A DNA stretch of 33,225 nt from Crenobacter oryzisoli (lineage in GTDB: Bacteria; Pseudomonadota; Gammaproteobacteria; Burkholderiales; Chromobacteriaceae). The notes under the pieces were generated by a model. That model ran no database searches. It was given only the letters and a program-made list of their open reading frames with translations, and was not told where the DNA came from. Positions 7,780 to 17,007 of this stretch are shown here, piece by piece. The stretch lies in assembly GCF_030385785.1 (NCBI RefSeq), contig NZ_JAUEDK010000049.1, positions 1-33,225 on the forward strand. Reading direction: 5' to 3'. Numbering within the stretch: the first letter of the stretch is position 1; every line of letters begins with the position of its first letter. The position numbers and the translations under genes were made by a program.

Positions 7780-8235
7780 ATGTTATCGCTGCTGTTTCGG
7801 ATCGAACCCGACCACTACGCGCTCGACAGTCGCGAGATCGTCGAGGTACGCCCGCTTTGCCGGCTCAAGCAGCTGCCCGGCGCCCCCGCCTGGGTGGCCG
7901 GCCTGTTCGAGCACGCCGGCGCCCCGGTGCCGGTGATCGACCTGTGTACGCTGGCGTTGGGGCGGCCGGCCCACGACCGGCTCAGCACGAGACTGGTGCT
8001 GGTGCACTATCCGGCCACGGGCGGGCCGCATCTGCTCGGCCTGATCGTCGAGAAAGCGACCGAATTCCTGCGCAGCGTCGCCGGCGACTGGTGCGACAGC
8101 GGAGTCGCCACGCCGGATACCCCGTACCTGGGGCAGGTAATGCACCATGAGCGCGGCCTGATCCAACAGGTGCGGGTGAGCGAGCTGTTGCCCGCCTCCG
8201 TGCAGGCATTGCTGTACGGAGGGACGGATGGCTGA
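7780..8235 (+). CDS. wspB: WspB, CheW-like adaptor
   Basis: This 151-residue single CheW domain (SH3-like double barrel) couples receptor WspA to kinase WspE. Recognisable adaptor sequence includes SREIVEVRPL near the N-terminus, the GLFEHAGAPVPVIDL core and GLIVEKATEFL. It starts four bases after wspA and overlaps wspC by eight bases, so translation is coupled. The operon has a second CheW protein, WspD; having two adaptors is the normal Wsp arrangement. Confidence 0.93.
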   Translation: MLSLLFRIEPDHYALDSREIVEVRPLCRLKQLPGAPAWVAGLFEHAGAPVPVIDLCTLALGRPAHDRLSTRLVLVHYPATGGPHLLGLIVEKATEFLRSVAGDWCDSGVATPDTPYLGQVMHHERGLIQQVRVSELLPASVQALLYGGTDG

Positions 8236-9478
8236 CGCCGGCCTCGAACGCCTGGCCGCCTGGCTGAAGCAGCAGATCGGCCTCGACGCCGCATCGATCG
8301 GGTTGGGTGTGATCGACAGCGCGGTCCGTGCACGCATGACCAGTTGCGGTAGCGCCGGCCTCGACCAGTACTGGGCCTTGTTGCAGGCCTCGCAGCACGA
8401 GCGCCAGCAGCTGATCGAAGCCGTGGTTGTGCCAGAGACCTGGTTCTTCAGGGACGCCCCGGCTTTCCAGGCGGCGGTGCGGCACGCGCGGGCACTGCTG
8501 ACCAAACAGCCGCACCGCGCGCCGGTTCGCCTGCTCAGCCTGCCCTGCTCCAGCGGCGAGGAACCATACTCGCTGGCGATGGCGCTGCTGCAAGCAGGGC
8601 TGTCCCCGGAACAGTTCCGGGTCGATGCGGTCGACATCAGCGAGCGAGCGCTGGAATTGGCGCGGCGCGGCCTCTACCAGCACCACTCGTTCCGAGGCGC
8701 CGAACCCGGTTTGCGCGAGCGCTTTTTCAGCGTCGATACGACTGGCTGCCGCCTCCACGAGGTCGTGCGCCGCCCCGTGCGTTTTCACCAGGGCAACCTG
8801 TTCGCCCCCGAGCTGTTGGCGGGCGAGGCCCGCGGCAGCTACGACATCGTGTTCTGCCGCAACGTGCTGATCTACTTCGACCGGCCCACCCAGCAACGGG
8901 CAATCGGCGTACTGAACGACTGGTTGGCCGAAGACGGCCTGCTCGTGGTCGGCCCGGCCGAGGCAGCGCTGCTGCTACGCCAGCAGTTCCGGCTGGCCGA
9001 GTCGGGTATCTCCTGCACCTTCCACAAGGCTTCTGCCACGGAACCACCCAAACCGGTGGTGCTAAGTGCCCGCACCACCATTCTGCCGCAGCCGGCCCAA
9101 CGACCGGCACCACTGCCGGTACGGCGGCCGCTGCGGCCGGCCCCACGGCCCATCGCTGCGCCACTGGCAGCAGGTCCCGCCCCGCTCGCCGCCGCCCAAC
9201 AAGCGGCCGACAAGGGCCGCTTCGCCGAAGCGTTGGCGCTGTGCGAACAACACAACAAGCTGCATGGCCCGAGCGCGGCGGCCTTCTACCTGATGGCGCT
9301 GGTCGCCGACGCCAGCGGCCAGCCCCAGGCAGCGCAGGACTATTACCGCAAGACGCTCTACCTGGAGCCGACGCATCGGGAGGCGCTGCTGCAGCTGGCG
9401 TCGCTGCTGGAACTCGCCGGCAACGCGGCCGGTGCCCAGCGCCTGTATCAACGCGCCCAACGCGGCAGGGATGAATGA
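8228..9478 (+). CDS. wspC: WspC, CheR-type methyltransferase with C-terminal TPR
   Basis: This 416-residue protein combines an N-terminal CheR SAM-dependent glutamate methyltransferase (about 1-265) with a Pro/Ala-rich linker (about 275-315) and a C-terminal tetratricopeptide region (about 317-416, AAQQAADKGRFAEALALCEQ onward). The SAM site LSLPCSSGEEPYSLAMAL and the conserved FCRNVLIYFD are intact. It should methylate WspA and thereby raise WspE activity, opposing WspF. The TPR fusion is the diagnostic feature separating WspC from motility CheR proteins. It overlaps wspB by eight bases and wspD by four (ATGA). Confidence 0.95.
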   Translation: MADAGLERLAAWLKQQIGLDAASIGLGVIDSAVRARMTSCGSAGLDQYWALLQASQHERQQLIEAVVVPETWFFRDAPAFQAAVRHARALLTKQPHRAPVRLLSLPCSSGEEPYSLAMALLQAGLSPEQFRVDAVDISERALELARRGLYQHHSFRGAEPGLRERFFSVDTTGCRLHEVVRRPVRFHQGNLFAPELLAGEARGSYDIVFCRNVLIYFDRPTQQRAIGVLNDWLAEDGLLVVGPAEAALLLRQQFRLAESGISCTFHKASATEPPKPVVLSARTTILPQPAQRPAPLPVRRPLRPAPRPIAAPLAAGPAPLAAAQQAADKGRFAEALALCEQHNKLHGPSAAAFYLMALVADASGQPQAAQDYYRKTLYLEPTHREALLQLASLLELAGNAAGAQRLYQRAQRGRDE

Positions 9479-10164
9479 GCATGAGCATCGACTGGATAAC
9501 CCCGCCACACGGCGATGCCAACGAGATCGACGACTGCTGGAACCGGCTCGGCATTTACGGCGAAGGCTCCTGCCCGCTGCTGCCGCGCCACATCCACTGC
9601 CGCAACTGCTCGGTCTACAGCCAGGCGGCCACGGCGATCCTCGACCGCTTTTCCAGCCAAGCGCTCGCCACCGACGGCAACGCGGTCAACCGACAAGATA
9701 CAGACAGCGTCAACGGCCCGAGCCGCTCCTACGTGGTCTTCCGCCATGGCGACGACTGGCTCGGCCTGCCCACGCGGCTGTTCCAGGAGATCGCCGAGCT
9801 GCAGGCCATCCACAGCCTGCCGCACCAGACGGCGTCGCGGCCGCTGCTGGGCGTGACCAATGTGCGGGGCCGGCTGGTGCCGTGCTTCTCGCTCGCGGCC
9901 CTGTTGGGGCAGCCCGCTGCAACGGAAGGCCCAACGACACCGTGCCTCTTGGTAATTGATCACCAGAGTCTGCCGACCGCCCTCCTGGTCGATGCCGTCC
10001 TCGGCGTCGAACGAATTCCGGAGTCAGCAAGGCAGACACCACCGGCCACGTTGCGCCGCGACGACGAGCCTCTCACCGAGGCGGTAGCGAACTGGCGCGA
10101 CCGGCGCATCGCTCTCCTCGACGTCGACCGCCTGCACCAAGCACTGAACCGGGGACTGCACTGA
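9475..10164 (+). CDS. wspD: WspD, CheW-like adaptor with N-terminal Cys cluster
   Basis: This 229-residue protein has a CheW domain from about residue 75 on (RSYVVFRHGDDWLGLPTRLF, then GVTNVRGRLVPCFSLAALLG). Ahead of it is an extension of about 70 residues with cysteines at 21, 33, 42 and 45 in the pattern CPLLPRHIHCRNC. I recall this Cys-rich preface as conserved among WspD proteins; its role is not established and metal binding is only a guess. It bridges receptor and kinase together with WspB. The start overlaps wspC (ATGA), and the stop shares a base with the wspE ATG. Confidence 0.93.
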   Translation: MSMSIDWITPPHGDANEIDDCWNRLGIYGEGSCPLLPRHIHCRNCSVYSQAATAILDRFSSQALATDGNAVNRQDTDSVNGPSRSYVVFRHGDDWLGLPTRLFQEIAELQAIHSLPHQTASRPLLGVTNVRGRLVPCFSLAALLGQPAATEGPTTPCLLVIDHQSLPTALLVDAVLGVERIPESARQTPPATLRRDDEPLTEAVANWRDRRIALLDVDRLHQALNRGLH

Positions 10165-12413
10165 TGGCCGAGGACTACAGCCAGATTCCGCTGCTGGACT
10201 TGTTCAAGCTCGAGCTGGACACCCAGGGCAAGGCGCTGAGCGAGGGTCTGATCGCACTGGAACACCAGCCCGAGGCCGCTGACCGGCTCGAAGCCTGCAT
10301 GCGAGCCGCCCATTCGATCAAGGGTGCGGCCCGCATCGTCGGCGTACAGGCCGGCGTCGACATCGCCCATGCGATGGAAGACTGCTTCGTCGCCGCTCAG
10401 TCCGGACGGAGGCAACTCGGAGTCGCCGAGATCGACACCCTGCTCGACGGTGTGGACCTATTGCTGCGCACCGCAGGGGATGCCGCGCCACGATCCGACG
10501 AGATTGCGGCCTTCCTCGCTGCACTGAACGGCATTGCCCGACCCGATGCCACCCCCGCTTCGCCGGCCATCCATGCCAGCGTGCCGGCCTCGCTCGAAGC
10601 GTCTCAGGAACTGCCTGAACCGGTCGTGCTGCCCGATCCCCAGCCCGAAACCGAGCGAGACGACAGCGGGCGGGTGCTGCGGGTCTCCGCCACGACGCTG
10701 GACCGGATGCTGGGCCTGTCCGGCGAGGCACTGACCACCGCTCAGGGGCTGCAGCCGGTATCGCAGACGCTGCTGCGCCTCAAACACCAACAGACCGAGC
10801 TGCGGCTGTCACTCGAAGCTCTGCAGGAGGCACTCCAGCCTCTGTCGATAGACGAACGCGCCCAATTGGCACTGGACGCCAGCTCCCGCCTGATCGACAA
10901 CTGCCAGAGTCAGTTGACCGAGCAGCTGGCCGTGCTGGAGCGCCTCGAACGCCGTTCAGCCAACCTGGCCCGCCAGCTCTACGACGAAGCGCACAGCTGC
11001 CGAATGCGCCCCTTCTCCGACGGCACCACCGCCTATCCACGCCTGGTGCGCGACGTCGCGCGCGGCCTCGGCAAGTCGGCGCGCCTGCAGGTACTGGGTA
11101 ACGCCACCCAGATCGACCGCGACATCCTGGAGCAGCTCGATGCACCGCTCGGCCATCTGCTGCGCAACGCCGTCGATCACGGCATCGAGACCCCGTCCGA
11201 ACGCGTGGCGGCGGGCAAGCCGCCCGAGGGCGTCTGCCGGCTCGAAGCCCGCCACCAGGGCGGCCGGCTGCGGCTGACCGTCAGCGACGACGGGCGGGGC
11301 ATCGATCTCGACGCGGTGCGCGCCAGAGTGGTGGAGCGCCATCTCGCCAGCCCCGACACGGCGGCACAGCTATCCGAGCGCGAGCTGCTCGACTTCCTGC
11401 TGCTGCCGGGCTTCAGCCTGCGCAACACCGTCACCGATCTGTCCGGGCGCGGCGTCGGTCTCGACGTGGTGCACGAACTGGTGCGCCGGGTACACGGCAG
11501 CGTCCGCATCCACAGCAGCCCGGGGCGCGGCACTCGCTTCGAACTGCAACTGCCGATCACGCTGTCGACGGTACGCAGCCTGCTGGTCGAGATCGGCGGC
11601 GAGCCTTACGCCTTCCCGCTCGCCCAGGTCGACCGCACGCTGGAACTGGACGATGCGCAGATAGAACGATTGGAAGGCAAGCACCACTTCCTGCTCGACG
11701 GGCAGGTCATTGGCCTCGTCGAGGCAAGCCAGGTGCTGGGCCTGCCCAGCCGCGCCGCAGCGAAAGACAGACTCTCCGTGCTGCTGATCGGCCCACCGGA
11801 GCAGCGCGTCGGCCTGATCGTCGAACGCTTTGTCGGCGAACGGCTCCTGGTCGTTCAGCCGCTCGACGCGCGGCTCGGCAAGATTAGGGACATCAGCGCC
11901 GGCGCCCTGCTCGACGACGGCAGCCCGGTGCTGATCGTCGACATCGACGATCTGCTGCGCTCGGTGGAAAAACTGATCCATGTCGGGGCACTGACCACGC
12001 CGCAGGCCGCCCCACACCGTGACAATGCGGCCCCGCGCCAGCGCGTGCTGGTCGTTGACGACTCGCTGACTGTGCGCGAGCTGGAACGCAAGCTGCTGCA
12101 AAGTCGCGGTTACGAGGTCGTGGTCGCGGTGGACGGCATGGACGGCTGGAACGCGCTGCGCGCCGAGCGCTTCGACTTGGTCGTGACCGACATCGACATG
12201 CCGCGGCTCGACGGCATCGAGCTGGTGGAGCGCATCCGCCAGAACCCGACATTGGCCGAACTGCCGGTGATGATCGTCTCGTACAAGGACCGCGAAGAGG
12301 ACCGGATCCGCGGGCTTAACGCCGGTGCCGACCATTACCTCGCGAAGGGCAACTTCCACGACGAAACGCTGCTGCAGGCAGTACGCGACCTGATCGGCGA
12401 GGCCGGCGCATGA
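10164..12413 (+). CDS. wspE: WspE, hybrid CheA histidine kinase with receiver domain
   Basis: This 749-residue CheA-type kinase has an N-terminal Hpt domain with the phosphorylated His in AAHSIKGAAR (H50), a dimerisation helix pair (about 175-280), an HATPase with N-box LRNAVDHGIE and G-box DDGRGID, and a CheW-like regulatory domain. The C-terminal receiver (about 625-749) has VVDD at the acid pocket and phosphoacceptor D676 in VVTDIDMP. The fused receiver is characteristic of WspE. It should phosphorylate both WspR (activating) and WspF (negative feedback). No active-site residue appears lost. wspF begins within its last four bases. Confidence 0.95.
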   Translation: MAEDYSQIPLLDLFKLELDTQGKALSEGLIALEHQPEAADRLEACMRAAHSIKGAARIVGVQAGVDIAHAMEDCFVAAQSGRRQLGVAEIDTLLDGVDLLLRTAGDAAPRSDEIAAFLAALNGIARPDATPASPAIHASVPASLEASQELPEPVVLPDPQPETERDDSGRVLRVSATTLDRMLGLSGEALTTAQGLQPVSQTLLRLKHQQTELRLSLEALQEALQPLSIDERAQLALDASSRLIDNCQSQLTEQLAVLERLERRSANLARQLYDEAHSCRMRPFSDGTTAYPRLVRDVARGLGKSARLQVLGNATQIDRDILEQLDAPLGHLLRNAVDHGIETPSERVAAGKPPEGVCRLEARHQGGRLRLTVSDDGRGIDLDAVRARVVERHLASPDTAAQLSERELLDFLLLPGFSLRNTVTDLSGRGVGLDVVHELVRRVHGSVRIHSSPGRGTRFELQLPITLSTVRSLLVEIGGEPYAFPLAQVDRTLELDDAQIERLEGKHHFLLDGQVIGLVEASQVLGLPSRAAAKDRLSVLLIGPPEQRVGLIVERFVGERLLVVQPLDARLGKIRDISAGALLDDGSPVLIVDIDDLLRSVEKLIHVGALTTPQAAPHRDNAAPRQRVLVVDDSLTVRELERKLLQSRGYEVVVAVDGMDGWNALRAERFDLVVTDIDMPRLDGIELVERIRQNPTLAELPVMIVSYKDREEDRIRGLNAGADHYLAKGNFHDETLLQAVRDLIGEAGA

Positions 12414-13423
12414 ACATCGGCATCGTCAACGACTCCCCGCTAGCCGTCGAGGCGCTGCGCCGCGCGCTCGCGCTGCATACCGACTATCGGATCAGCTGGG
12501 TCGCGCAGGACGGCGAACAGGCAGTCGAGATGTGCGCGTGGCAAACGCCCGAGCTGGTGCTGATGGACCTGATCATGCCCAGGCTAAACGGCATCGAGGC
12601 GACGCGACGGATCATGGCCAGTACGCCATGCGCCATCCTGGTGGTCACCGTCGACATCGGCGAAAACGCCCAGGGCGTCTACGAGGCGATCGGCCTCGGC
12701 GCGCTGGATGCGGTCAATACCCCGACGCTGGGCGGCGGCGACCTGCGCTCTGGCGCCGCGCCGCTGCTCGACAAGATCGAGCGAATCCGGCGCCAGCTGC
12801 GCACGCAGGGCCACCCGCCCCTGCCTACGGCTCTGCCCTCGCTGGCATCGACCGGCCCCGCCGCCCCCCCCTTGGTTGCCATCGGCGCTTCCGCCGGCGG
12901 CCCAACCGCGCTGGCAACGCTGCTGCATGGCTTGCCGGCCGACTTCGCCGCAGCGCTGGTGATCGTCCAGCATATCGACGCTGCGTTCGCCGCCGGCATG
13001 GCGCAGTGGCTCGACAAGCAATGCGCGCTGCCGGTGCGCTTGGCGGACGGCAGCGACTCGCTGCAGCCCGGCACCGTGCTGCTAGCCCGCGGCGACCAGC
13101 ACCTGCGGCTGACCCCCGCCGGACGCCTGCTGTCCAGCCCCGAGCCACACGATCACCTGTACCGGCCATCAATCGACATCTTTTTCCAGAGCGTGGCCCA
13201 GCACTGGAAACACGAAACGCTCGCTGTCCTGCTGACCGGCATGGGCAGCGACGGCGCCGCCGGTCTGAAGACACTCCACGACCAAGGTGCCTACACAATC
13301 GCCCAGGACCAGCGAACCAGCGCAGTCTACGGCATGCCCAAGGCCGCTGCAGACCTGGGTGCTGCCCGCGCCATCCTGCCCATCGAGGCCATCGCCCCGG
13401 CCCTGATTAATGCTTGCCATTGA
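12410..13423 (+). CDS. wspF: WspF, CheB-type methylesterase
   Basis: This 337-residue protein has an N-terminal receiver with phosphoacceptor D53 (LMDLIMP) and a C-terminal methylesterase domain. The catalytic triad is visible: S161 in IGASAGGP, H188 in VQHID and D281 in TGMGSDG. It removes methyl groups from WspA and resets the pathway. In Pseudomonas, wspF loss-of-function mutations lock WspR on and give wrinkly, biofilm-forming colonies. Here the reading frame and catalytic residues are intact, so the pathway should be adaptable and not locked on. It overlaps wspE by four bases. Confidence 0.95.
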   Translation: MNIGIVNDSPLAVEALRRALALHTDYRISWVAQDGEQAVEMCAWQTPELVLMDLIMPRLNGIEATRRIMASTPCAILVVTVDIGENAQGVYEAIGLGALDAVNTPTLGGGDLRSGAAPLLDKIERIRRQLRTQGHPPLPTALPSLASTGPAAPPLVAIGASAGGPTALATLLHGLPADFAAALVIVQHIDAAFAAGMAQWLDKQCALPVRLADGSDSLQPGTVLLARGDQHLRLTPAGRLLSSPEPHDHLYRPSIDIFFQSVAQHWKHETLAVLLTGMGSDGAAGLKTLHDQGAYTIAQDQRTSAVYGMPKAAADLGAARAILPIEAIAPALINACH

Positions 13424-13436
13424 CCCAAGACTCACT

Positions 13437-14468
13437 ATGGAAGAGCTCAATTACTCCCACCCTGCCAGCCCTGCCTCCGCAGGGTTCCACAACCCCTCGA
13501 CCGAACCGGTGATGGTACTGCTGGTCGACGACCAGGTGATGGTCGGCGAGGCGGTGCGCCGGATGCTGGCCAACGAGCCGGGCATCGATTATCACTTCTG
13601 CGCCAATCCGGACGATGCGCTGCGGGTGGCGCGATGCACGCGCCCCACCGTGATCCTGCAGGACCTGGTGATGCCCGGCATCGACGGGCTGGCGCTGGTC
13701 GCGCAATACCGGGCCGACCCGGCCACCCGCGACACACCGGTGATCGTGCTGTCGACCAAGGAAGAGCCGGCAATCAAGAGCGCCGCGTTCGCGCAGGGCG
13801 CCAACGACTACCTGGTCAAACTGCCCGATTCGATCGAACTGGTCGCCCGCATCCGCTACCACTCACGCTCCTACCTCAACCAGCTGCAGCGCGACGAGGC
13901 CTACCGAGCGCTGCGCGAGAGCCAGCAGAAGCTGCTGGCCGCGAATCTGGAGCTGCAGCGGCTGACCAATTCCGACGGCCTGACCGGCCTCGCCAACCGC
14001 CGCTATTTCGATGAATACCTCAACGCCGAATGGCGACGCGCGCGGCGCCAGCAGATGCCCTTCTCGGTGCTGATGATCGACGTCGACAATTTCAAGCTCT
14101 ACAACGACAGCTACGGCCACATCGCCGGCGACATCGTGCTCAAAAAGGTCGCCGACGCGCTGCTTAATGCCATCGGCCGATCGACCGATCTGGTTGCGCG
14201 CTTCGGCGGCGAGGAATTCGCCATCCTTCTGCCGAACACCCCATCAGACGGCGCCGAGCTATTGGCAGAAAAGGCCCGCCACGCCGTCGAGACGCTCGCC
14301 ATTTCTTGCGTGCCGAGCGATTCCGGCCAGGTCGTCACCATCAGCGTCGGCGGTGCCACGCTGATTCCGGACCACGACGACGCGGCGCTCAATCTGATCG
14401 AGGCGGCCGACCTGGCGCTGTACGAGGCCAAGCGGCTCGGCAAGAATCGCGTCGTCGTCAACGGCTAA
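13437..14468 (+). CDS. wspR: WspR, receiver-GGDEF diguanylate cyclase
   Basis: This 343-residue output protein of the Wsp pathway has an N-terminal receiver with acid pocket DD31-32 and phosphoacceptor D76 (QDLVMPG), a coiled-coil linker (about 145-175) and a GGDEF domain. The active site reads GGEEF (257-261), and the allosteric inhibitory I-site RSTD (248-251) sits five residues before it, so it should be catalytically active and product-inhibited. It converts two GTP to c-di-GMP when phosphorylated by WspE. Start: a frame-extending ATG at 13410 would overlap wspF by 14 bases; the ATG at 13437, just after the wspF stop, was chosen on protein length, though neither has a strong ribosome-binding site. 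It is the last gene of the operon. Confidence 0.95.
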   Translation: MEELNYSHPASPASAGFHNPSTEPVMVLLVDDQVMVGEAVRRMLANEPGIDYHFCANPDDALRVARCTRPTVILQDLVMPGIDGLALVAQYRADPATRDTPVIVLSTKEEPAIKSAAFAQGANDYLVKLPDSIELVARIRYHSRSYLNQLQRDEAYRALRESQQKLLAANLELQRLTNSDGLTGLANRRYFDEYLNAEWRRARRQQMPFSVLMIDVDNFKLYNDSYGHIAGDIVLKKVADALLNAIGRSTDLVARFGGEEFAILLPNTPSDGAELLAEKARHAVETLAISCVPSDSGQVVTISVGGATLIPDHDDAALNLIEAADLALYEAKRLGKNRVVVNG

Positions 14469-14522
14469 GCCCCCACCGGCACCGCCGAGCAGGCCGCGAC
14501 GGCGAGAGCACACGGTTTCCGC

Positions 14523-14528
14523 TATACT
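14523..14528 (+). promoter_or_regulatory. Possible -10 element for the Hsp70-family gene
   Basis: TATACT lies 33 bases before the ATG at 14562, in the gap after wspR. No good -35 is present at the right distance, so the call is tentative. It suggests the Hsp70 gene has its own start of transcription and is not simply an extension of the wsp operon. Confidence 0.3.
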
Positions 14529-14561
14529 CGCGCGCCTTCCCTGAACCGGCATGGAGACACA

Positions 14562-15815
14562 ATGATCAGCAACGCATGTGGCGTCGACTTCGGCACGTCC
14601 AACTCGACCGTCGGCTGGCACCGCCCCGGCCAGAACACGCTGCTGGCGCTCGAAGATGGCAAGCCCACCCTGCCATCGGTGGTGTTCTTCAACGCTGACG
14701 AAGACTCGGTGGCAGTCGGCCGCGCCGCGCTGGCCGAATACCTGGAAGGCTACGAGGGCCGGCTGATGCGCTCGCTCAAGAGCATTCTCGGCACCGGCCT
14801 GATGGATGGACAGACCGAGGTGCAAGGCCGCAACCTGCGCTTCCTCGATCTGTTGACCATGTTCATCGAGAGCCTGAAGGGCCGCGCCGAGCAGGCTGCC
14901 GGCCGCGGCTTCACTCAGGCGGTGTTCGGCAGGCCGGTGTTCTTCGTCGACGACGACGCCAAGGCCGACCAGCTGGCGCAGGATACGCTCGCCGGCATCG
15001 CGCGCCGCGTCGGTTTCAAGGAGATCGAGTTCCAGTTCGAGCCGATCGCCGCGGCGTTCGACTACGAGAGCCGCATCGAGCGCGAGGAGCTGGTGCTGGT
15101 CGTCGACATCGGCGGCGGTACCTCGGACTTCACGCTGATCCGCCTGTCGCCGGAGCGCGCCGGCCGGCTCGACCGTCGCGACGACATCCTCGCCAACTGC
15201 GGCGTGCATATCGGCGGCACCGACTTCGACAAGCAGCTGAGCCTGCACGCGGTGATGCCGCTGCTGGGGCTGAAGAGCCAGCTCAAGAGCGGCGCCGAGA
15301 TGCCGTCCGGCCCCTACTTCAACCTCGCGACCTGGCACACGATCAACTTCGCGTACACGCGCCAGGCGCTGTCCAGCCTGCAGGGCGTGTACACCGAGGC
15401 GCTGGAGCGCGACAAGCTTGACCGCTTGTTCAAGCTGATCGCCAAGCGCGCCGGCCACTGGCTGGCGATCCAGGTCGAGGCGGCCAAGATCGCGCTGTCG
15501 GCTGAACAACGGGTGGAATTGCAGCTCGACGAGATTGAGGCCGGCCTCGCGCACGCGATCGACCGCGCCGAGTTCGACCAGGCGATCGGCCGCCAGATCG
15601 ACAGCATCGAGACCACCGTCGCCCGACTGCTGCAGGATGCCGGCGTCGATGCCGGCCAGGTCGACACGGTGTTCTTCACCGGCGGCGCCAGCGGCGTGCC
15701 ACTGCTGCGCCAGCGCATCGCCTCGCTGCTGCCCACCGCCCGCGCAGTCGAAGGCGACCTGCACGGCAGCATCGGCAGCGGCCTGGCGATCGACGCCGCG
15801 CGCCGCTTCGCCTGA
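14562..15815 (+). CDS. yegD: Hsp70-family ATPase-domain protein (YegD-like)
   Basis: This 417-residue protein comprises only the actin-like nucleotide-binding fold of Hsp70. It has the phosphate-1 loop VDFGTSNSTV near the start, the phosphate-2 loop VVDIGGGTSDFTL around residue 180 and the adenosine motif FTGGASGVPLL near 375. The substrate-binding beta domain and lid of DnaK are absent, so it is not a canonical chaperone. FEPIAAAFDYE and AVFGRPVFF match the YegD group, whose function is not firmly known. It follows wspR by 93 bases on the same strand with its own -10-like site; GGAGA precedes the ATG. A G+C-rich hairpin lies after the stop. Confidence 0.88.
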   Translation: MISNACGVDFGTSNSTVGWHRPGQNTLLALEDGKPTLPSVVFFNADEDSVAVGRAALAEYLEGYEGRLMRSLKSILGTGLMDGQTEVQGRNLRFLDLLTMFIESLKGRAEQAAGRGFTQAVFGRPVFFVDDDAKADQLAQDTLAGIARRVGFKEIEFQFEPIAAAFDYESRIEREELVLVVDIGGGTSDFTLIRLSPERAGRLDRRDDILANCGVHIGGTDFDKQLSLHAVMPLLGLKSQLKSGAEMPSGPYFNLATWHTINFAYTRQALSSLQGVYTEALERDKLDRLFKLIAKRAGHWLAIQVEAAKIALSAEQRVELQLDEIEAGLAHAIDRAEFDQAIGRQIDSIETTVARLLQDAGVDAGQVDTVFFTGGASGVPLLRQRIASLLPTARAVEGDLHGSIGSGLAIDAARRFA

Positions 15816-15829
15816 ACCCGAAATGACAC

Positions 15830-15855
15830 GGGGCCGCTGCCCATGCAGCGGCCCC
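15830..15855. terminator. Strong hairpin between convergent yegD and fbpC
   Basis: GGGGCCGCTGC and GCAGCGGCCCC form a perfect 11-bp stem with a CCAT loop, 14 bases after the yegD stop. There is no clear T-run, so it may be a weak intrinsic terminator or an mRNA-stabilising end. Its loop sequence resembles the hairpin tops hit by the IS4-type elements elsewhere in the window. Confidence 0.55.
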
Positions 15856-15961
15856 GCATCCCTACCTCAAGCTTGGCCGACACCCCGGAACCGCTTTCCC
15901 GATCCCGCCAGCACCGTTTCAACGCAGGATCACTCGAGTGCAGCGGATCGTCAGCAGGTTC

Positions 15962-16999
15962 TCAGGCGAAGGCCGCCACGCTCCCCTCGATCGCCAACGC
16001 CACTTCCTGGCCCGGCACCGGGCTGCTGTGCCCGGGCACGCGCGCCGTCAGCTCGATCGGGCTAACCCCGCCGGTACGCAGGCGCACACAGGCGTCATGG
16101 CCGTAGAAGATCACCTCCAGCACCCGCGCCCTAGCCTCGCTGGCGCCAGACAAGGGCAGCAGCCGGATCTGCTCGGGGCGCAGCAGCACCTGCACCGGGC
16201 CCTGCGGCATGCCGCCCATCAACGCCAGGGTGCCGAGCGCGCACTGCACCTGGCCATTGCCGGCCACACCCGGCAGCAACACGGCGTCCCCGATGAAGCG
16301 CGCCAGCTCCGGGTTCGCCGGCTGGCGGTACAGCTGCTCGGGGCTGGCCACCTGCACCAGCCGGCCATCCCACAGCACCGCGACCTGATGCCCCATCGAC
16401 AGCGCCTCGGACTGGTCGTGCGTCACCAGCACGGCGGTGGCGCCGGCAGCGGACAGCGCGTCGGCCACCGCCTCGCGCGTCTCCGCCCGCAGCGCAGCAT
16501 CCAGCGCCGAGAACGGCTCGTCCAGCAGCACCAGTGCCGGAGATGGTGCCAACGCCCGTGCCAGCGCCACGCGCTGCTGCTGGCCGCCGGACAGCTGCTG
16601 CGGCGGTCGGTTAGCGTAGTCGGCCGACAGGCCGACCAGCTCCAGTAACTCCTGTACCCGGTGCCGGGCACGACGCTCCTGGCGCGGCAGGCCGAATACG
16701 ATGTTCTCCGCCACCGACAGATGCGGGAACAACGCCCCCTCCTGCGGCACATAACCGATCCGGCGCTGTTCCGGCGGCACATGGTCGGCCGCGCTGCTGA
16801 CGATGCGCCCGTTCAGCGCGATCGAACCACCGTCGGCACGCTCGAAGCCGCACAAGAGCCGCAGCAGCGTGGTCTTGCCGCTGCCGGACGGTCCGAGGAT
16901 GGCCACCAGGCTGCCGGAAGCCACCGTCAGATCGATACCGCGCAACACCGTGTGCGCGCCGAAATGTTTGCTCAAGCCTTGAATGCGAAGTTCGGCCAT
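15962..16999 (-). CDS. fbpC: Ferric iron ABC transporter, ATP-binding subunit
   Basis: This 345-residue ABC ATPase has Walker A GPSGSGKT (36-43), Q-loop YVPQEGALFPHL, signature LSGGQ (136-140), Walker B LVLLDEP, D-loop SALD and the switch His in LVTHDQSEAL. The C-terminal 120 residues form a TOBE-like regulatory extension, as in FbpC. It energises uptake through FbpB. The ATG at 16999 (MAELRIQGLS) was chosen because it gives the standard N-terminus eight bases after the fbpB stop; the same frame is open further upstream, but only as a shadow of fbpB. Confidence 0.92.
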   Translation of the reverse strand: MAELRIQGLSKHFGAHTVLRGIDLTVASGSLVAILGPSGSGKTTLLRLLCGFERADGGSIALNGRIVSSAADHVPPEQRRIGYVPQEGALFPHLSVAENIVFGLPRQERRARHRVQELLELVGLSADYANRPPQQLSGGQQQRVALARALAPSPALVLLDEPFSALDAALRAETREAVADALSAAGATAVLVTHDQSEALSMGHQVAVLWDGRLVQVASPEQLYRQPANPELARFIGDAVLLPGVAGNGQVQCALGTLALMGGMPQGPVQVLLRPEQIRLLPLSGASEARARVLEVIFYGHDACVRLRTGGVSPIELTARVPGHSSPVPGQEVALAIEGSVAAFA

Positions 17000-17007
17000 G
17001 GTCTTGC

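Noticed and set aside
15830-15855. Hairpin as a possible empty target site of the IS4-type element
   Set aside because: The loop resembles the hit targets, but there is no insertion or footprint here, so it is recorded only as a hairpin.
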